DNA of 22,050 bases from Bacteroidales bacterium (GTDB taxonomy: Bacteria > Bacteroidota > Bacteroidia > Bacteroidales > WCHB1-69): the NCBI GenBank assembly GCA_017527945.1, contig JAFXPL010000019.1:1-22050 (forward strand). Direction: 5' to 3'. The position numbers and the translations under genes are program-made. Position 1 is the stretch's first letter. Each line of letters starts with the position of its first letter. Under the pieces are notes generated by a model. The model made no database searches. It worked only from the letters and a program-made list of their open reading frames with translations, and was not told the DNA's origin. Shown in pieces: positions 1-6,751 of the stretch.

Positions 1-1
1 A

Positions 2-496
2 ATGGAAGAGTTGCACCGCTATCTTCAAAGTGCTGTTGCCGACAGTTGTGCTGTCACCTTGGAATTCAAGGGGAATAGGCTGGAGATGTTCCATGTGTGC
101 GCAGGAGAGGGCGACGAACACCACTATTCAAACTTTTGGAATGAGGAGGCGCGTGAAAAGAAGGACTCGTTGATGCGCGTGGTGGGGTTGGAGCAGGAAG
201 AATATGACGGCATACGCCGGAGGCTCAAGAAAATGGGCTGTATTGGTATAGAGTATTCGCAAACCACCCCCAATTTGGTAAAAATCTGGTTCCGCAGGGT
301 TGATATGGGGCGCTACGACTATATCATCAGTGAACATCCTATGACAGACGAAGAGAAATCCACCGCCATGGAGAATCTGGATTTGATTCCCTATAACGAC
401 CATTGTACCTTCCGATACGGCGGCGGTGCTATCGGGCCGCAGATGTTCAGCCAAGAGGAGAAAGAGGACTTTTTGAAACGGCATCGGGCATGGTAG
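2..496 (+). CDS. Hypothetical protein, possibly 5'-partial
   Basis: I do not recognise the family. The ORF encodes 164 residues from an ATG at the second base of the window, so the true start may lie off the left edge. The product is soluble, acidic and charged, with no signal peptide or membrane segment. It has aromatic-rich stretches (HHYSNFW, IWFRRVDMGRYDY) and a glycine run near the C-terminus (RYGGGAIG). A charged segment follows residue 50 (EEAREKKD). The stop lies about 80 bases before the likely start of the radical SAM gene on the same strand, so co-transcription is plausible. The overlapping minus-strand reading frame looks like a shadow, because the + frame gives the more protein-like composition. 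It is certainly an ORF and probably real, but its function is unknown. Confidence 0.6.
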   Translation: MEELHRYLQSAVADSCAVTLEFKGNRLEMFHVCAGEGDEHHYSNFWNEEAREKKDSLMRVVGLEQEEYDGIRRRLKKMGCIGIEYSQTTPNLVKIWFRRVDMGRYDYIISEHPMTDEEKSTAMENLDLIPYNDHCTFRYGGGAIGPQMFSQEEKEDFLKRHRAW

Positions 497-574
497 CGAT
501 GCTTGGAAGCGTTGCCCCCTGCGCCGGAACGTCCAAATAAAAAAGAAGACAGTTTATCACCAAAATGTCAAAAA

Positions 575-1975
575 ATGTTGAAAGTTAAAATGATTCTCCC
601 CGCTTTGCAAGAGGCGGAAAGCCCCTATTGGCGGCCCATCAAATATTCGTTGTTCCCTCCCTTGGGGCTCGCGACCCTGGCCGCGTATTTCTCCGATGAG
701 GATGAGGTCGAAATCCAAGACCAGCATGTGGAGAAGCTGACGCTGGATGACACGCCCGACCTCGTGTGCATACAAGTGTATATCACCAATGCCTATAGGG
801 CCTACCAGATTGCCGACGGCTATCGCCAACGAGGGGTGTATGTGGCCATGGGCGGTCTGCATGTGACAACGCTTCCCGATGAGGCGGCACAGCATGCCGA
901 CACCCTGTTCCTGGGGCCGGGCGAGGAATCTTTTCCTCGTTTCGTCAAAGACTTCCGCGAAGGGAATCCCCAAAAACGTTATGTGTCCAATTGGAGAAGT
1001 TTGGAAAACATTCCTCCCGTCCGGCGTGATCTGATCAAGAGGGAGAAGTACTTCGTCCCCAACTCCCTTGTGGTTTCCAGGGGCTGTCCCCATCATTGCG
1101 ATTTTTGCTATAAAGACGCCCATTATGGCGAAGGGAAGTCGTTTTACACTCAAAAAGTGGATGACGCCCTGGCGGAAATAGAGCGACTTCCGGGCAGGCA
1201 TCTCTATTTCCTTGATGACCATTTGTTCGGGAGTCCCCGCTTCGCCTCCGCGCTTTTCGAAGGGATGCGGGGAATGGGACGGGTGTTTCAAAGTGCGGCC
1301 ACTGTTGCCTCGGTGCTAAACGGCGACCTGATAGAGAAGGCGACCGAGGCGGGCTTGCGCAGCCTGTTCCTGGGATTCGAGACATTCTCGCCGGAAAACC
1401 TTCGTTCCAGCAACAAAATACAGAATCTCTCAAAGGATTATGCGGCGGCGGTGAAACGGTTGCAAAGTCTCGGCATCATGATTAACGGCAGCTTCGTTTT
1501 CGGGCTCGACCATGATGACGGCGACGTGTTCCGCAGGACTGTGGATTGGGGCATCGAGCATAGTATCACCACGGCGACGTTCCACATCCTGACCCCATAC
1601 CCGGGCACACGCCTTTTTCGGCAGATGGAGCGGGAAGGTCGTATTGTGACGTATGATTGGGACAAGTACGACACTCGCACCGTCGTTTACAAGACAAGGG
1701 GACTGTCTGCCGAAGAACTGAAACAAGGTTACGATTGGGCGTATCGCGAATTTTATTCATGGCGAAACATTTTCAAGGCAAGTTTTGGCCATGACAACTT
1801 GAAACAGCGACTGGCGCATCTTTTTTACATGGGTGGATGGAAAAAGTTCGAGCCATTCTGGAATTTCATGATTCACTATGGCGAACTCAACCGGATGTTG
1901 CCCGTTCTGGAAAGATTGTTGGCCATCGCGCAGCCCACAAATAAAGAAAGGAGATTGCCCTCTTCCGAATGGTAG
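575..1975 (+). CDS. B12-binding domain radical SAM protein
   Basis: This is a radical S-adenosylmethionine enzyme with an N-terminal B12-binding-like Rossmann domain, cytoplasmic, substrate unknown. The frame is open from a TTG at 503, but I chose the ATG at 575. Homologues normally begin near MLKVKMILPAL, and the 24 residues before it look like non-coding translation. From that start the protein is 466 residues. The N-terminal domain (about 1-145) contains DQHVEK where canonical cobalamin binders have DxHxxG, so the glycine is replaced, and the family-typical GGLHVTTLP and LGPGEESF segments. The radical SAM cluster motif CPHHCDFC supplies cysteines near 171, 175 and 178. LFLGFET and ILTPYPGTRLF are typical of the TIM-barrel half. 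Members modify lipids, pigments, antibiotics or RNA, and nothing here specifies which. The DUF4153 gene follows after about 45 bases but has its own promoter box. Confidence 0.85.
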   Translation: MLKVKMILPALQEAESPYWRPIKYSLFPPLGLATLAAYFSDEDEVEIQDQHVEKLTLDDTPDLVCIQVYITNAYRAYQIADGYRQRGVYVAMGGLHVTTLPDEAAQHADTLFLGPGEESFPRFVKDFREGNPQKRYVSNWRSLENIPPVRRDLIKREKYFVPNSLVVSRGCPHHCDFCYKDAHYGEGKSFYTQKVDDALAEIERLPGRHLYFLDDHLFGSPRFASALFEGMRGMGRVFQSAATVASVLNGDLIEKATEAGLRSLFLGFETFSPENLRSSNKIQNLSKDYAAAVKRLQSLGIMINGSFVFGLDHDDGDVFRRTVDWGIEHSITTATFHILTPYPGTRLFRQMEREGRIVTYDWDKYDTRTVVYKTRGLSAEELKQGYDWAYREFYSWRNIFKASFGHDNLKQRLAHLFYMGGWKKFEPFWNFMIHYGELNRMLPVLERLLAIAQPTNKERRLPSSEW

Positions 1976-1986
1976 CGGGAAATTTA

Positions 1987-1994
1987 TAATTTTG
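1987..1994 (+). promoter_or_regulatory. Bacteroidetes -7 box before the DUF4153 gene
   Basis: The sequence TAATTTTG matches the Bacteroidetes primary sigma -7 consensus TAnnTTTG. It sits 26 bases before the ATG at 2021. No TTTG -33 element is visible at the usual 19-21 base spacing, so this may be a weak or activator-dependent promoter. Confidence 0.5.
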
Positions 1995-2020
1995 CAAAAT
2001 GAAATGAGACTCAATTGAAT

Positions 2021-3772
2021 ATGGAAAAGATAACGTTAAAAGAGAAAATCCAACGGGGACTGGCGGCTGTATGGGATGCCGTGAAGGCGCACCCCGTGGA
2101 GATTGTCATCCTGCTGTATGTTTGTGTAGTGGGATGCTATGGGATGTCACATCCCAAAGTGCTTGACGGTGACGATGGTGTCGCACCGTGGTGGTTCCGG
2201 CCAATGGTGCTGGCCCCGTTCATGGTGGTGGCGGTCTACTCGCTGCAACCGCTGCGCAAACGCGGCATCGGGGGGATGCTGCTCTATCTGCTGCCAATTG
2301 CGGTGATGGTGGCGGCGTGCGCCATGCCGTTCCTCATCGACTGGACGGAGGGAACCACCTATTGGATAGCCGCTTGTGTGGCGCTTCCGCTGTGGATGTG
2401 CGTGCGGCATTGGCTGACTGACAATGAACCGTTCGTGCGCCGCAACGTGCAGATGGCGTGGTCGGCGGCACGGGCACTGCTCGTCGCGGGCATCCTCTAT
2501 CTGCTGTATGCGGCCATCGTTTATACGATCAAATCGCTCTTCGACATCCCTCACAAGACCTGGGACGGCTGGTACGAACAAGCGGCGTTGCTGTTGTTCT
2601 GCGGGTTGGCTCCCGTGCTCTTCTTCGCCATGGAGGACCGTCCCGCGCCCGTCGAGATCCGCCGTTTCTGGGCTGTCCTGCTGAATTGGGTGCTGACACC
2701 GGCATTGCTGATTTACACTGTGGTTCTCTATGTCTATGCCGCCAAAATCCTCTTCACCTGGAACTTGCCGAAGGGCGGGGTCGCCATCATGGTGACGGTT
2801 TTTTTCGTGGTCTTCTTGTTGACCAAGATGTTGCAGATGCTGACGGAGCCGCAGCCGTTCAAGTGGTTCTACGACCGTTTCGGCCTGTTCGTCTTGCCGC
2901 TGTTGGCACTCTTCTGGACTGGGGTCGCCCGTCGTTTGGCGGACTACGGCCTGACGGAGTCGCGTTACTACCTGCTGTTGGTCGGGGCGTTGATGACGGC
3001 ATGCGTGCTGGTGTTCCTGTTCCGCAACCGGCGCGGTTATTTCGCCTTGGCGGCGGGAGCGTTGGCCATCGTATTGCTGACGGTTTTAGTGCCGGGGCTC
3101 CGTGGCGAGAGGATCGCGCAACGGGCCCAAATCCAGCGTGTGCGCACGATTGCCACGCAACTCGACCGCCTGAACGACGACGGTACCTTGCGACTTCCCG
3201 ATCCCGACCCTGCCGACACGTTGCAAATGGTTGAACACCGCAGGCTTTACCAGTCGCTCGACTATTTGGATGACAGGAACGACACGGTGCTCTTGAAGAG
3301 CGAATTCGGCATTGCCCGAAAGTCGGACTATTTGGCATCGTTGTCGGACAAAACCTCCAAATATGCTTCTGCATGGTCGGAAGAATTAGCCAGAGAATCG
3401 TTAGAGGAAGAAATTGTAATCGAGGAGATAGTGCCGTTTTTCTCTTTGTCGCGCCAAACTGACGAACCTGTGGATGTGAGCGGCTACCGACAGATGTACG
3501 GGACACCAAACCCTGCCAATGCAGACCAGCCACTGTCAATTGGAAACGGACGGAAAATTTCGGCAAAACAGATCTTCCGGGAGCAATTGCAAAGGCTTGG
3601 CTGTCCGGACATGTCGCCTTCGAGGTCTTGGATAAAGGATCACGAGGACGAGCTGCTGATTTATCGTGCCGACAGTTTGTTGGTCTGTTTCAATAAGTTG
3701 CACTTGGAGCAGCTGGCCTCCGACAGCAATTGGGTAGTGAACTATTACGACTGGGTGGTGCTGGTGAAGTGA
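2021..3772 (+). CDS. DUF4153 domain integral membrane protein
   Basis: This is a polytopic inner-membrane protein of the DUF4153 family, whose biochemical role is not established. I use the ATG at 2021 (583 residues) rather than the in-frame TTG at 2015, because the codon after TTG plus an immediate ATG gives no better start. Roughly the first 365 residues contain about ten hydrophobic segments, for example VEIVILLYVCVVGCYGM, LLYLLPIAVMVAACAMPFL and LLALFWTGVARRL. The block ALLIYTVVLYVYAAKILFTW followed by NLPKGGVA, and later ARRLADYGLTESRYYLLL, are the family hallmarks. The remaining 200 or so residues are soluble and carry aspartate-rich segments such as LPDPDPADTLQM. Its position after a radical SAM gene suggests nothing specific. 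The family call is firm and the function is unknown. Confidence 0.85.
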   Translation: MEKITLKEKIQRGLAAVWDAVKAHPVEIVILLYVCVVGCYGMSHPKVLDGDDGVAPWWFRPMVLAPFMVVAVYSLQPLRKRGIGGMLLYLLPIAVMVAACAMPFLIDWTEGTTYWIAACVALPLWMCVRHWLTDNEPFVRRNVQMAWSAARALLVAGILYLLYAAIVYTIKSLFDIPHKTWDGWYEQAALLLFCGLAPVLFFAMEDRPAPVEIRRFWAVLLNWVLTPALLIYTVVLYVYAAKILFTWNLPKGGVAIMVTVFFVVFLLTKMLQMLTEPQPFKWFYDRFGLFVLPLLALFWTGVARRLADYGLTESRYYLLLVGALMTACVLVFLFRNRRGYFALAAGALAIVLLTVLVPGLRGERIAQRAQIQRVRTIATQLDRLNDDGTLRLPDPDPADTLQMVEHRRLYQSLDYLDDRNDTVLLKSEFGIARKSDYLASLSDKTSKYASAWSEELARESLEEEIVIEEIVPFFSLSRQTDEPVDVSGYRQMYGTPNPANADQPLSIGNGRKISAKQIFREQLQRLGCPDMSPSRSWIKDHEDELLIYRADSLLVCFNKLHLEQLASDSNWVVNYYDWVVLVK

Positions 3773-3830
3773 GCGTAAGAAAGTGGCTTTTTTAACAATT
3801 AATTCTTAAAATTAAAAATATTTTCATCAA

Positions 3831-3863
3831 TTTGTGATTATATAGATAAAAATATTATCTTTG
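3831..3863 (+). promoter_or_regulatory. Promoter of yifB (-33 TTTG, -7 TATCTTTG)
   Basis: TTTG at 3831-3834 and TATCTTTG at 3856-3863 are separated by 21 bases. Both elements and the spacing match the Bacteroidetes housekeeping promoter. The -7 box ends 26 bases before the yifB ATG. The surrounding 117-base gap is very AT-rich and shows no convincing terminator for the upstream gene. Confidence 0.8.
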
Positions 3864-3889
3864 CGGCCGGAAAACAAAAACGAAATCGC

Positions 3890-5434
3890 ATGTTGATACG
3901 AACGAACAATTGTGCATTGATGGGGGTGGCCGCGATACCCATCGTTGTGGAGGTCAATGTTGATAATGGCATCGGCTTCTTTTTGGTCGGGTTGCCCGAC
4001 AGCGCGGTGAAAGAGAGTCAGCAGCGCATCGAGACGGCGCTGAACGTCTATAACTACAGGATTCCAGGTCGCAAGATTGTGGTGAACATGGCGCCTGCGG
4101 ACATCCGCAAGGAGGGTTCGGCATACGACTTGACGCTGGCCATTGGCATTTTGGCTGCGTCGGAGCAGATTGCGGGCGCAGCCGATTTGGAGGACTATTT
4201 CATCATGGGGGAGCTGTCGTTGGATGGCTCGTTGCAGCCGGTGCGAGGCGCGTTGCCCATCGCGTTGGAGGCGAGGAAGCGGAAGAAGAAGGGGGTGATC
4301 CTGCCGGCGCAGAACGCTCGGGAGGCGGCCATCGTTGATGGCATCGACATTCTCGGGGCCGAGAACATCAAGCAGGTGATCGACTTCTTCGACAAGGGCA
4401 CGCCCATCGAGCCGACGCGTATTGACGTTGCCAATGCCTTCAGCGACAGTCTGAACCGTTACGAGTACGACTTTTCCGACGTGAAGGGCCAGGAGAACAT
4501 CAAGCGGGCGATGGAGATTGCGGCGGCGGGCGGACACAATGTGATCTTGATAGGGCCGCCGGGATCGGGCAAGACCATGTTGGCCAAGCGGTTGCCGTCG
4601 ATTCTGCCGCCGTTGTGCCTGGAGGAGGCGTTGGAGACGACGAAGATCCATTCGGTGGCGGGCAAGATGAGCCGTTACGCCTCGATCATCTCCACGCGGC
4701 CGTTCCGTTCGCCGCACCACACCATCAGCGATGTGGCTTTGGTGGGCGGCGGCACGCACCCGCAGCCGGGCGAGATTTCGTTGGCGCACAACGGGGTGCT
4801 TTTCCTGGATGAGCTTCCGGAGTTCAAGCGGCAGGTGCTGGAGGTGATGCGGCAGCCGTTGGAGGAGCGGCGGGTTACCATCTCGCGGTCAAAATACTCA
4901 GTGGAGTTTCCGGCGTCGTTCATGTTCATCGCCGCCATGAATCCCTGTCCGTGCGGCAACTACAACCATCCGACCATCGCCTGCACGTGCAAGCCCTTCG
5001 AGGTGCAGAACTACCTGAGCAAGATTTCGGGGCCGCTGATGGACCGCATCGACCTGCATGTGGAGGTGGTGCCGGTGAGCCACGAGGAGCTGACTTCCGA
5101 CAAGCCGACAGAGCGCAGTGCGGAGATCCGGAAGCGGGTGATGGCGGCCAGGGAGATTCAGAAGCAGCGGTTCGAGGGGCGGCCGGGGTTGTTCGCCAAC
5201 GCGCAGATGAGCAGCCGGATGGTGCGCGACTATTGCCAGATTGACGCGACGGGGCAGGAGATTCTGAAGCAGGCGATGGACAGGCTGGGGCTCTCCGCCC
5301 GCGCCTACGACCGCATCCTGAAGGTGGCCCGCACCATTGCCGACCTCGACGGCAGCCCGGGCATTGAGGTCGGGCACCTGAGCGAGGCTATCAATTTTAG
5401 GAATCTGGATAGGGATAATTGGGGGAGGAGATGA
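3890..5434 (+). CDS. yifB: YifB/ComM family Mg-chelatase-like AAA+ ATPase
   Basis: This is a full-length (514 residues) member of the YifB/ComM family. ComM is a hexameric helicase that promotes branch migration when incoming single-stranded DNA is integrated during natural transformation; the role in Bacteroidetes is inferred by homology. Residues about 1-170 form the ChlI/Lon-protease-like N-terminal domain (FFLVGLPDSAVKES, NMAPADIRKEG). The AAA+ core has Walker A GPPGSGKT at 222-229 and Walker B LFLDE at 304-308, followed by RQPLEERRVTISR. A four-cysteine element (CPCG and CTC, about 353-367) and the DRIDLHVEV segment are typical. The C-terminal helical domain (about 440-514) includes [19 protein letters not shown]. 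The start follows a strong promoter directly. Its last 137 bases recur at 6183-6319. Confidence 0.95.
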   Translation: MLIRTNNCALMGVAAIPIVVEVNVDNGIGFFLVGLPDSAVKESQQRIETALNVYNYRIPGRKIVVNMAPADIRKEGSAYDLTLAIGILAASEQIAGAADLEDYFIMGELSLDGSLQPVRGALPIALEARKRKKKGVILPAQNAREAAIVDGIDILGAENIKQVIDFFDKGTPIEPTRIDVANAFSDSLNRYEYDFSDVKGQENIKRAMEIAAAGGHNVILIGPPGSGKTMLAKRLPSILPPLCLEEALETTKIHSVAGKMSRYASIISTRPFRSPHHTISDVALVGGGTHPQPGEISLAHNGVLFLDELPEFKRQVLEVMRQPLEERRVTISRSKYSVEFPASFMFIAAMNPCPCGNYNHPTIACTCKPFEVQNYLSKISGPLMDRIDLHVEVVPVSHEELTSDKPTERSAEIRKRVMAAREIQKQRFEGRPGLFANAQMSSRMVRDYCQIDATGQEILKQAMDRLGLSARAYDRILKVARTIADLDGSPGIEVGHLSEAINFRNLDRDNWGRR

Positions 5435-5440
5435 GGTTTC

Positions 5441-5561
5441 GCCCCTGAAGGGGCGTACGTGGGCCTTCCGAAGGCGCCGTCTCTACCGAGCTTGTGTCCC
5501 TTCGGGACAAGGCGTCCGTCGTGGTCGTTGCGCCTTACGGAGCTGTTGTCCCTGTGGGACA
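5441..5561. repeat. Cluster of short GC-rich hairpins (REP-like)
   Basis: Four small perfect palindromes lie in a 121-base stretch just after the yifB stop. These are GCCCC-tgaa-GGGGC (5441-5454), GCCTTC-c-GAAGGC (5463-5475), TGTCCC-ttc-GGGACA (5495-5509) and TGTCCC-tgt-GGGACA (5547-5561). No T-run follows any of them, so they are not a standard terminator. The arrangement resembles REP-like repeats, and an IS200/RAYT-type transposase remnant lies about 130 bases further on. The first hairpin could still contribute to mRNA 3'-end stability of yifB. Confidence 0.6.
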
Positions 5562-5688
5562 TCCCTCCTCGGTGTACTGTCTGTGCAAATCCACATTCAA
5601 ATGGTTTTTGCCGTTCAAAACAGAGCTTCCCTGATTTTCGATTCATGACGAGAACGTCTGTAAAGATGAGATACCCATCATTATCTGA

Positions 5689-5823
5689 CATATCGAAAAC
5701 CAGGCGGAACACCACAAACAGCAAGACATGGTGAACGAATACAAAATGATGTTAGAGGAAAGCGAAGTTGAATATAATGTCTTATTCGTTTTTTGTAAGA
5801 TTGAAAGCCAGACGTGTAAATAA
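5689..5823 (+). pseudogene. C-terminal remnant of an IS200-like (RAYT-type) transposase
   Basis: The frame beginning at 5689 reads HIENQAEHHKQQDMVNEYKM and continues with MLEESEVEYN. The NQ.EHH segment followed by an acidic helix and an EYN/EYD ending is, from memory, the C-terminal pattern of Bacteroidetes Y1 (IS200-like) transposases. The frame is closed upstream by a TGA at 5686 and loses similarity after EYN, with no HUH motif or catalytic tyrosine present, so only the tail survives. It is too short for function. The link to the neighbouring hairpin cluster fits a REP-associated transposase, but that is inference. Confidence 0.5.
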
Positions 5824-5923
5824 TATTCCAAAAGTATGCCGCTTTGGAGATTGCAAAAATACAAAAATTGACAATCGATTCCAAAAAAATTCGGACAAGC
5901 AACTCTTTGTTCGAAAAATATTG

Positions 5924-5931
5924 TAATTTTG
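5924..5931 (+). promoter_or_regulatory. Orphan -7 box in the gene graveyard
   Basis: TAATTTTG fits TAnnTTTG, with a TTTG at 5906-5909 that is too close (14 bases) for a standard -33 element. The only coding similarity downstream is the ATPase fragment, so this may be the promoter of the lost gene or a chance match. Confidence 0.3.
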
Positions 5932-5984
5932 CAGTGGATTTCGAATGGAAATAAATATGAAGGCATACGTAAAAAGAGACACCA

Positions 5985-6119
5985 CTGAAACGAATTGATG
6001 ATTCTTTCCAGAAAATTGTCATTGTCAAAGACGATATTATGCCATATCGTGACGAAAAAGGTATTTACTTTACAGGGTTGTTTCAGTTCCTGATGGACGA
6101 AAAGATAGCAGTAAGCTGA
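5985..6119 (+). pseudogene. C-terminal remnant of an AAA/DUF4143 ATPase
   Basis: The frame reads LKRIDDSFQKIVIVKDDIMP and then [19 protein letters not shown] before a TGA at 6117-6119. The pattern of a short I.DSF.KIVIV strand, a charged turn, then GI...GL..FL.D resembles the C-terminal end of the Bacteroidetes ATP-binding proteins with a DUF4143 domain. These are orphan ATPases often found in accessory DNA. The frame is blocked upstream by a TAA at 5970-5972 and no P-loop is present anywhere in this interval. I read it as the decayed tail of a deleted gene. The family call rests on pattern memory only. Confidence 0.5.
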
Positions 6120-6182
6120 ATATGTCGGTAAAAATTTGGAATAGTTCTTCCGGAAGAAAAATGGTACTATCAAAATATATCT

Positions 6183-6319
6183 CCCGCGCCTACGACCGTA
6201 TCCTGAAGGTGGCCCGCACCATTGCCGACCTCGACGGCAGCTCTGGCATTGAGGTCGGGCACCTGAGCGAGGCCATCAATTTTAGGAATCTGGATAGGGA
6301 CAGTTGGGGGAGGAGATGA
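6183..6319 (+). pseudogene. Duplicated 3' end of yifB
   Basis: These 137 bases align without gaps to 5298-5434, the last 45 codons and stop of yifB. I count 6 mismatches. Four are synonymous; the other two change Pro to Ser and Asn to Ser. Upstream similarity ends abruptly at the CCCGCGCC boundary. The copy is in frame with an ATG at 6122, giving a nominal 65-residue ORF, but its first 20 codons have no recognisable origin and I do not consider it a functional gene. The stop codon is followed within 4 bases by the heptamer array that precedes the four-helix-bundle gene. Confidence 0.9.
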
Positions 6320-6322
6320 TTG

Positions 6323-6346
6323 ATTCATAATTCATAATTCATAATT
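6323..6346. repeat. Heptamer array, unit ATTCATA x3
   Basis: ATTCATA occurs three times head to tail (6323-6343) plus a partial fourth unit. Its reverse complement contains TATGAAT, the word found in the array on the other side of the four-helix-bundle gene at 6721-6751. The two arrays are therefore inverted relative to each other. Confidence 0.85.
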
Positions 6347-6358
6347 TAATGGTAGGAT

Positions 6359-6721
6359 ATGAAAAGTAATAAAGATAATTTGATTGTGGTGAAGAGTACC
6401 GAATTCGCTGTGGATGTTGTACGTTTTTGTGATTGGTTGCGGAAAGAGAGAAAGGAATGGGTGATTTCTGAGCAATTGTTGAAGAGTGGCACCAGTATTG
6501 GCGCTAATATTCGGGAGGGAATAAGAGGGCAAAGCAGTTCTGATTTTTATTCAAAATTCAACATCTCTCTTAAAGAAGCAAGCGAATCTGATTATTGGTT
6601 AGAATTGCTACACAAAAGCGGCTACTTGGATAACGCCCTATATGAAGAGTTGAAAAACAAATGTGAAGAATTGATCCGCATACTAACCTCCATCGTTAAA
6701 CACAAAGACCACCGTAACTAA
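6359..6721 (+). CDS. Four-helix-bundle protein, 23S rRNA intervening-sequence protein family
   Basis: This 120-residue protein belongs to the S23/IVP four-helix-bundle family (TIGR02436 type), first known from intervening sequences within 23S rRNA genes and now common as free-standing genes in Bacteroidetes. The hallmark is the segment QLLKSGTSIGANIREGIRGQ (about 41-60), followed by SKFNISLKEASESDYWLELL. The molecular function of free-standing members is not established. The start is the ATG at 6359, 13 bases after an AT-rich heptamer array, with no TAnnTTTG box nearby, so transcription may come from read-through. The stop overlaps the first base of the second, inverted array. Codons are more AT-rich than in yifB, consistent with acquisition as a cassette. 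The family call is firm. Confidence 0.9.
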   Translation: MKSNKDNLIVVKSTEFAVDVVRFCDWLRKERKEWVISEQLLKSGTSIGANIREGIRGQSSSDFYSKFNISLKEASESDYWLELLHKSGYLDNALYEELKNKCEELIRILTSIVKHKDHRN

Positions 6722-6751
6722 TTATGCATTATGAATTATGCATTATGAATT
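6721..6751. repeat. Heptamer array, units ATTATGC/ATTATGA x4
   Basis: Two copies of the 14-mer ATTATGCATTATGA (6721-6734, 6735-6748) plus ATT amount to four 7-base units. The array overlaps the last base of the four-helix-bundle gene and supplies the last codons and TAA stop of the convergent LytTR gene. It is inverted relative to the array at 6323. Confidence 0.85.

Noticed and set aside
503..574. N-terminal extension of the radical SAM protein from a TTG
   Set aside because: The 24 extra residues are proline- and lysine-rich with no family similarity, and an ATG at 575 fits the known domain start.
2147..2581. Long histidine- and arginine-rich minus-strand ORF opposite the DUF4153 gene
   Set aside because: Its composition is typical of the antisense of a GC-rich membrane gene, and the plus frame has clear family similarity.
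5643..6173. 176-residue minus-strand ORF in the graveyard
   Set aside because: The product is rich in F, L, S, Y and C as expected from the antisense of AT-rich DNA, and the plus strand carries recognisable gene remnants in the same interval.
6122..6319. 65-residue ORF containing the duplicated yifB tail as a real gene
   Set aside because: The first 20 codons look random, there is no promoter, and the C-terminal helical piece alone lacks the ATPase.
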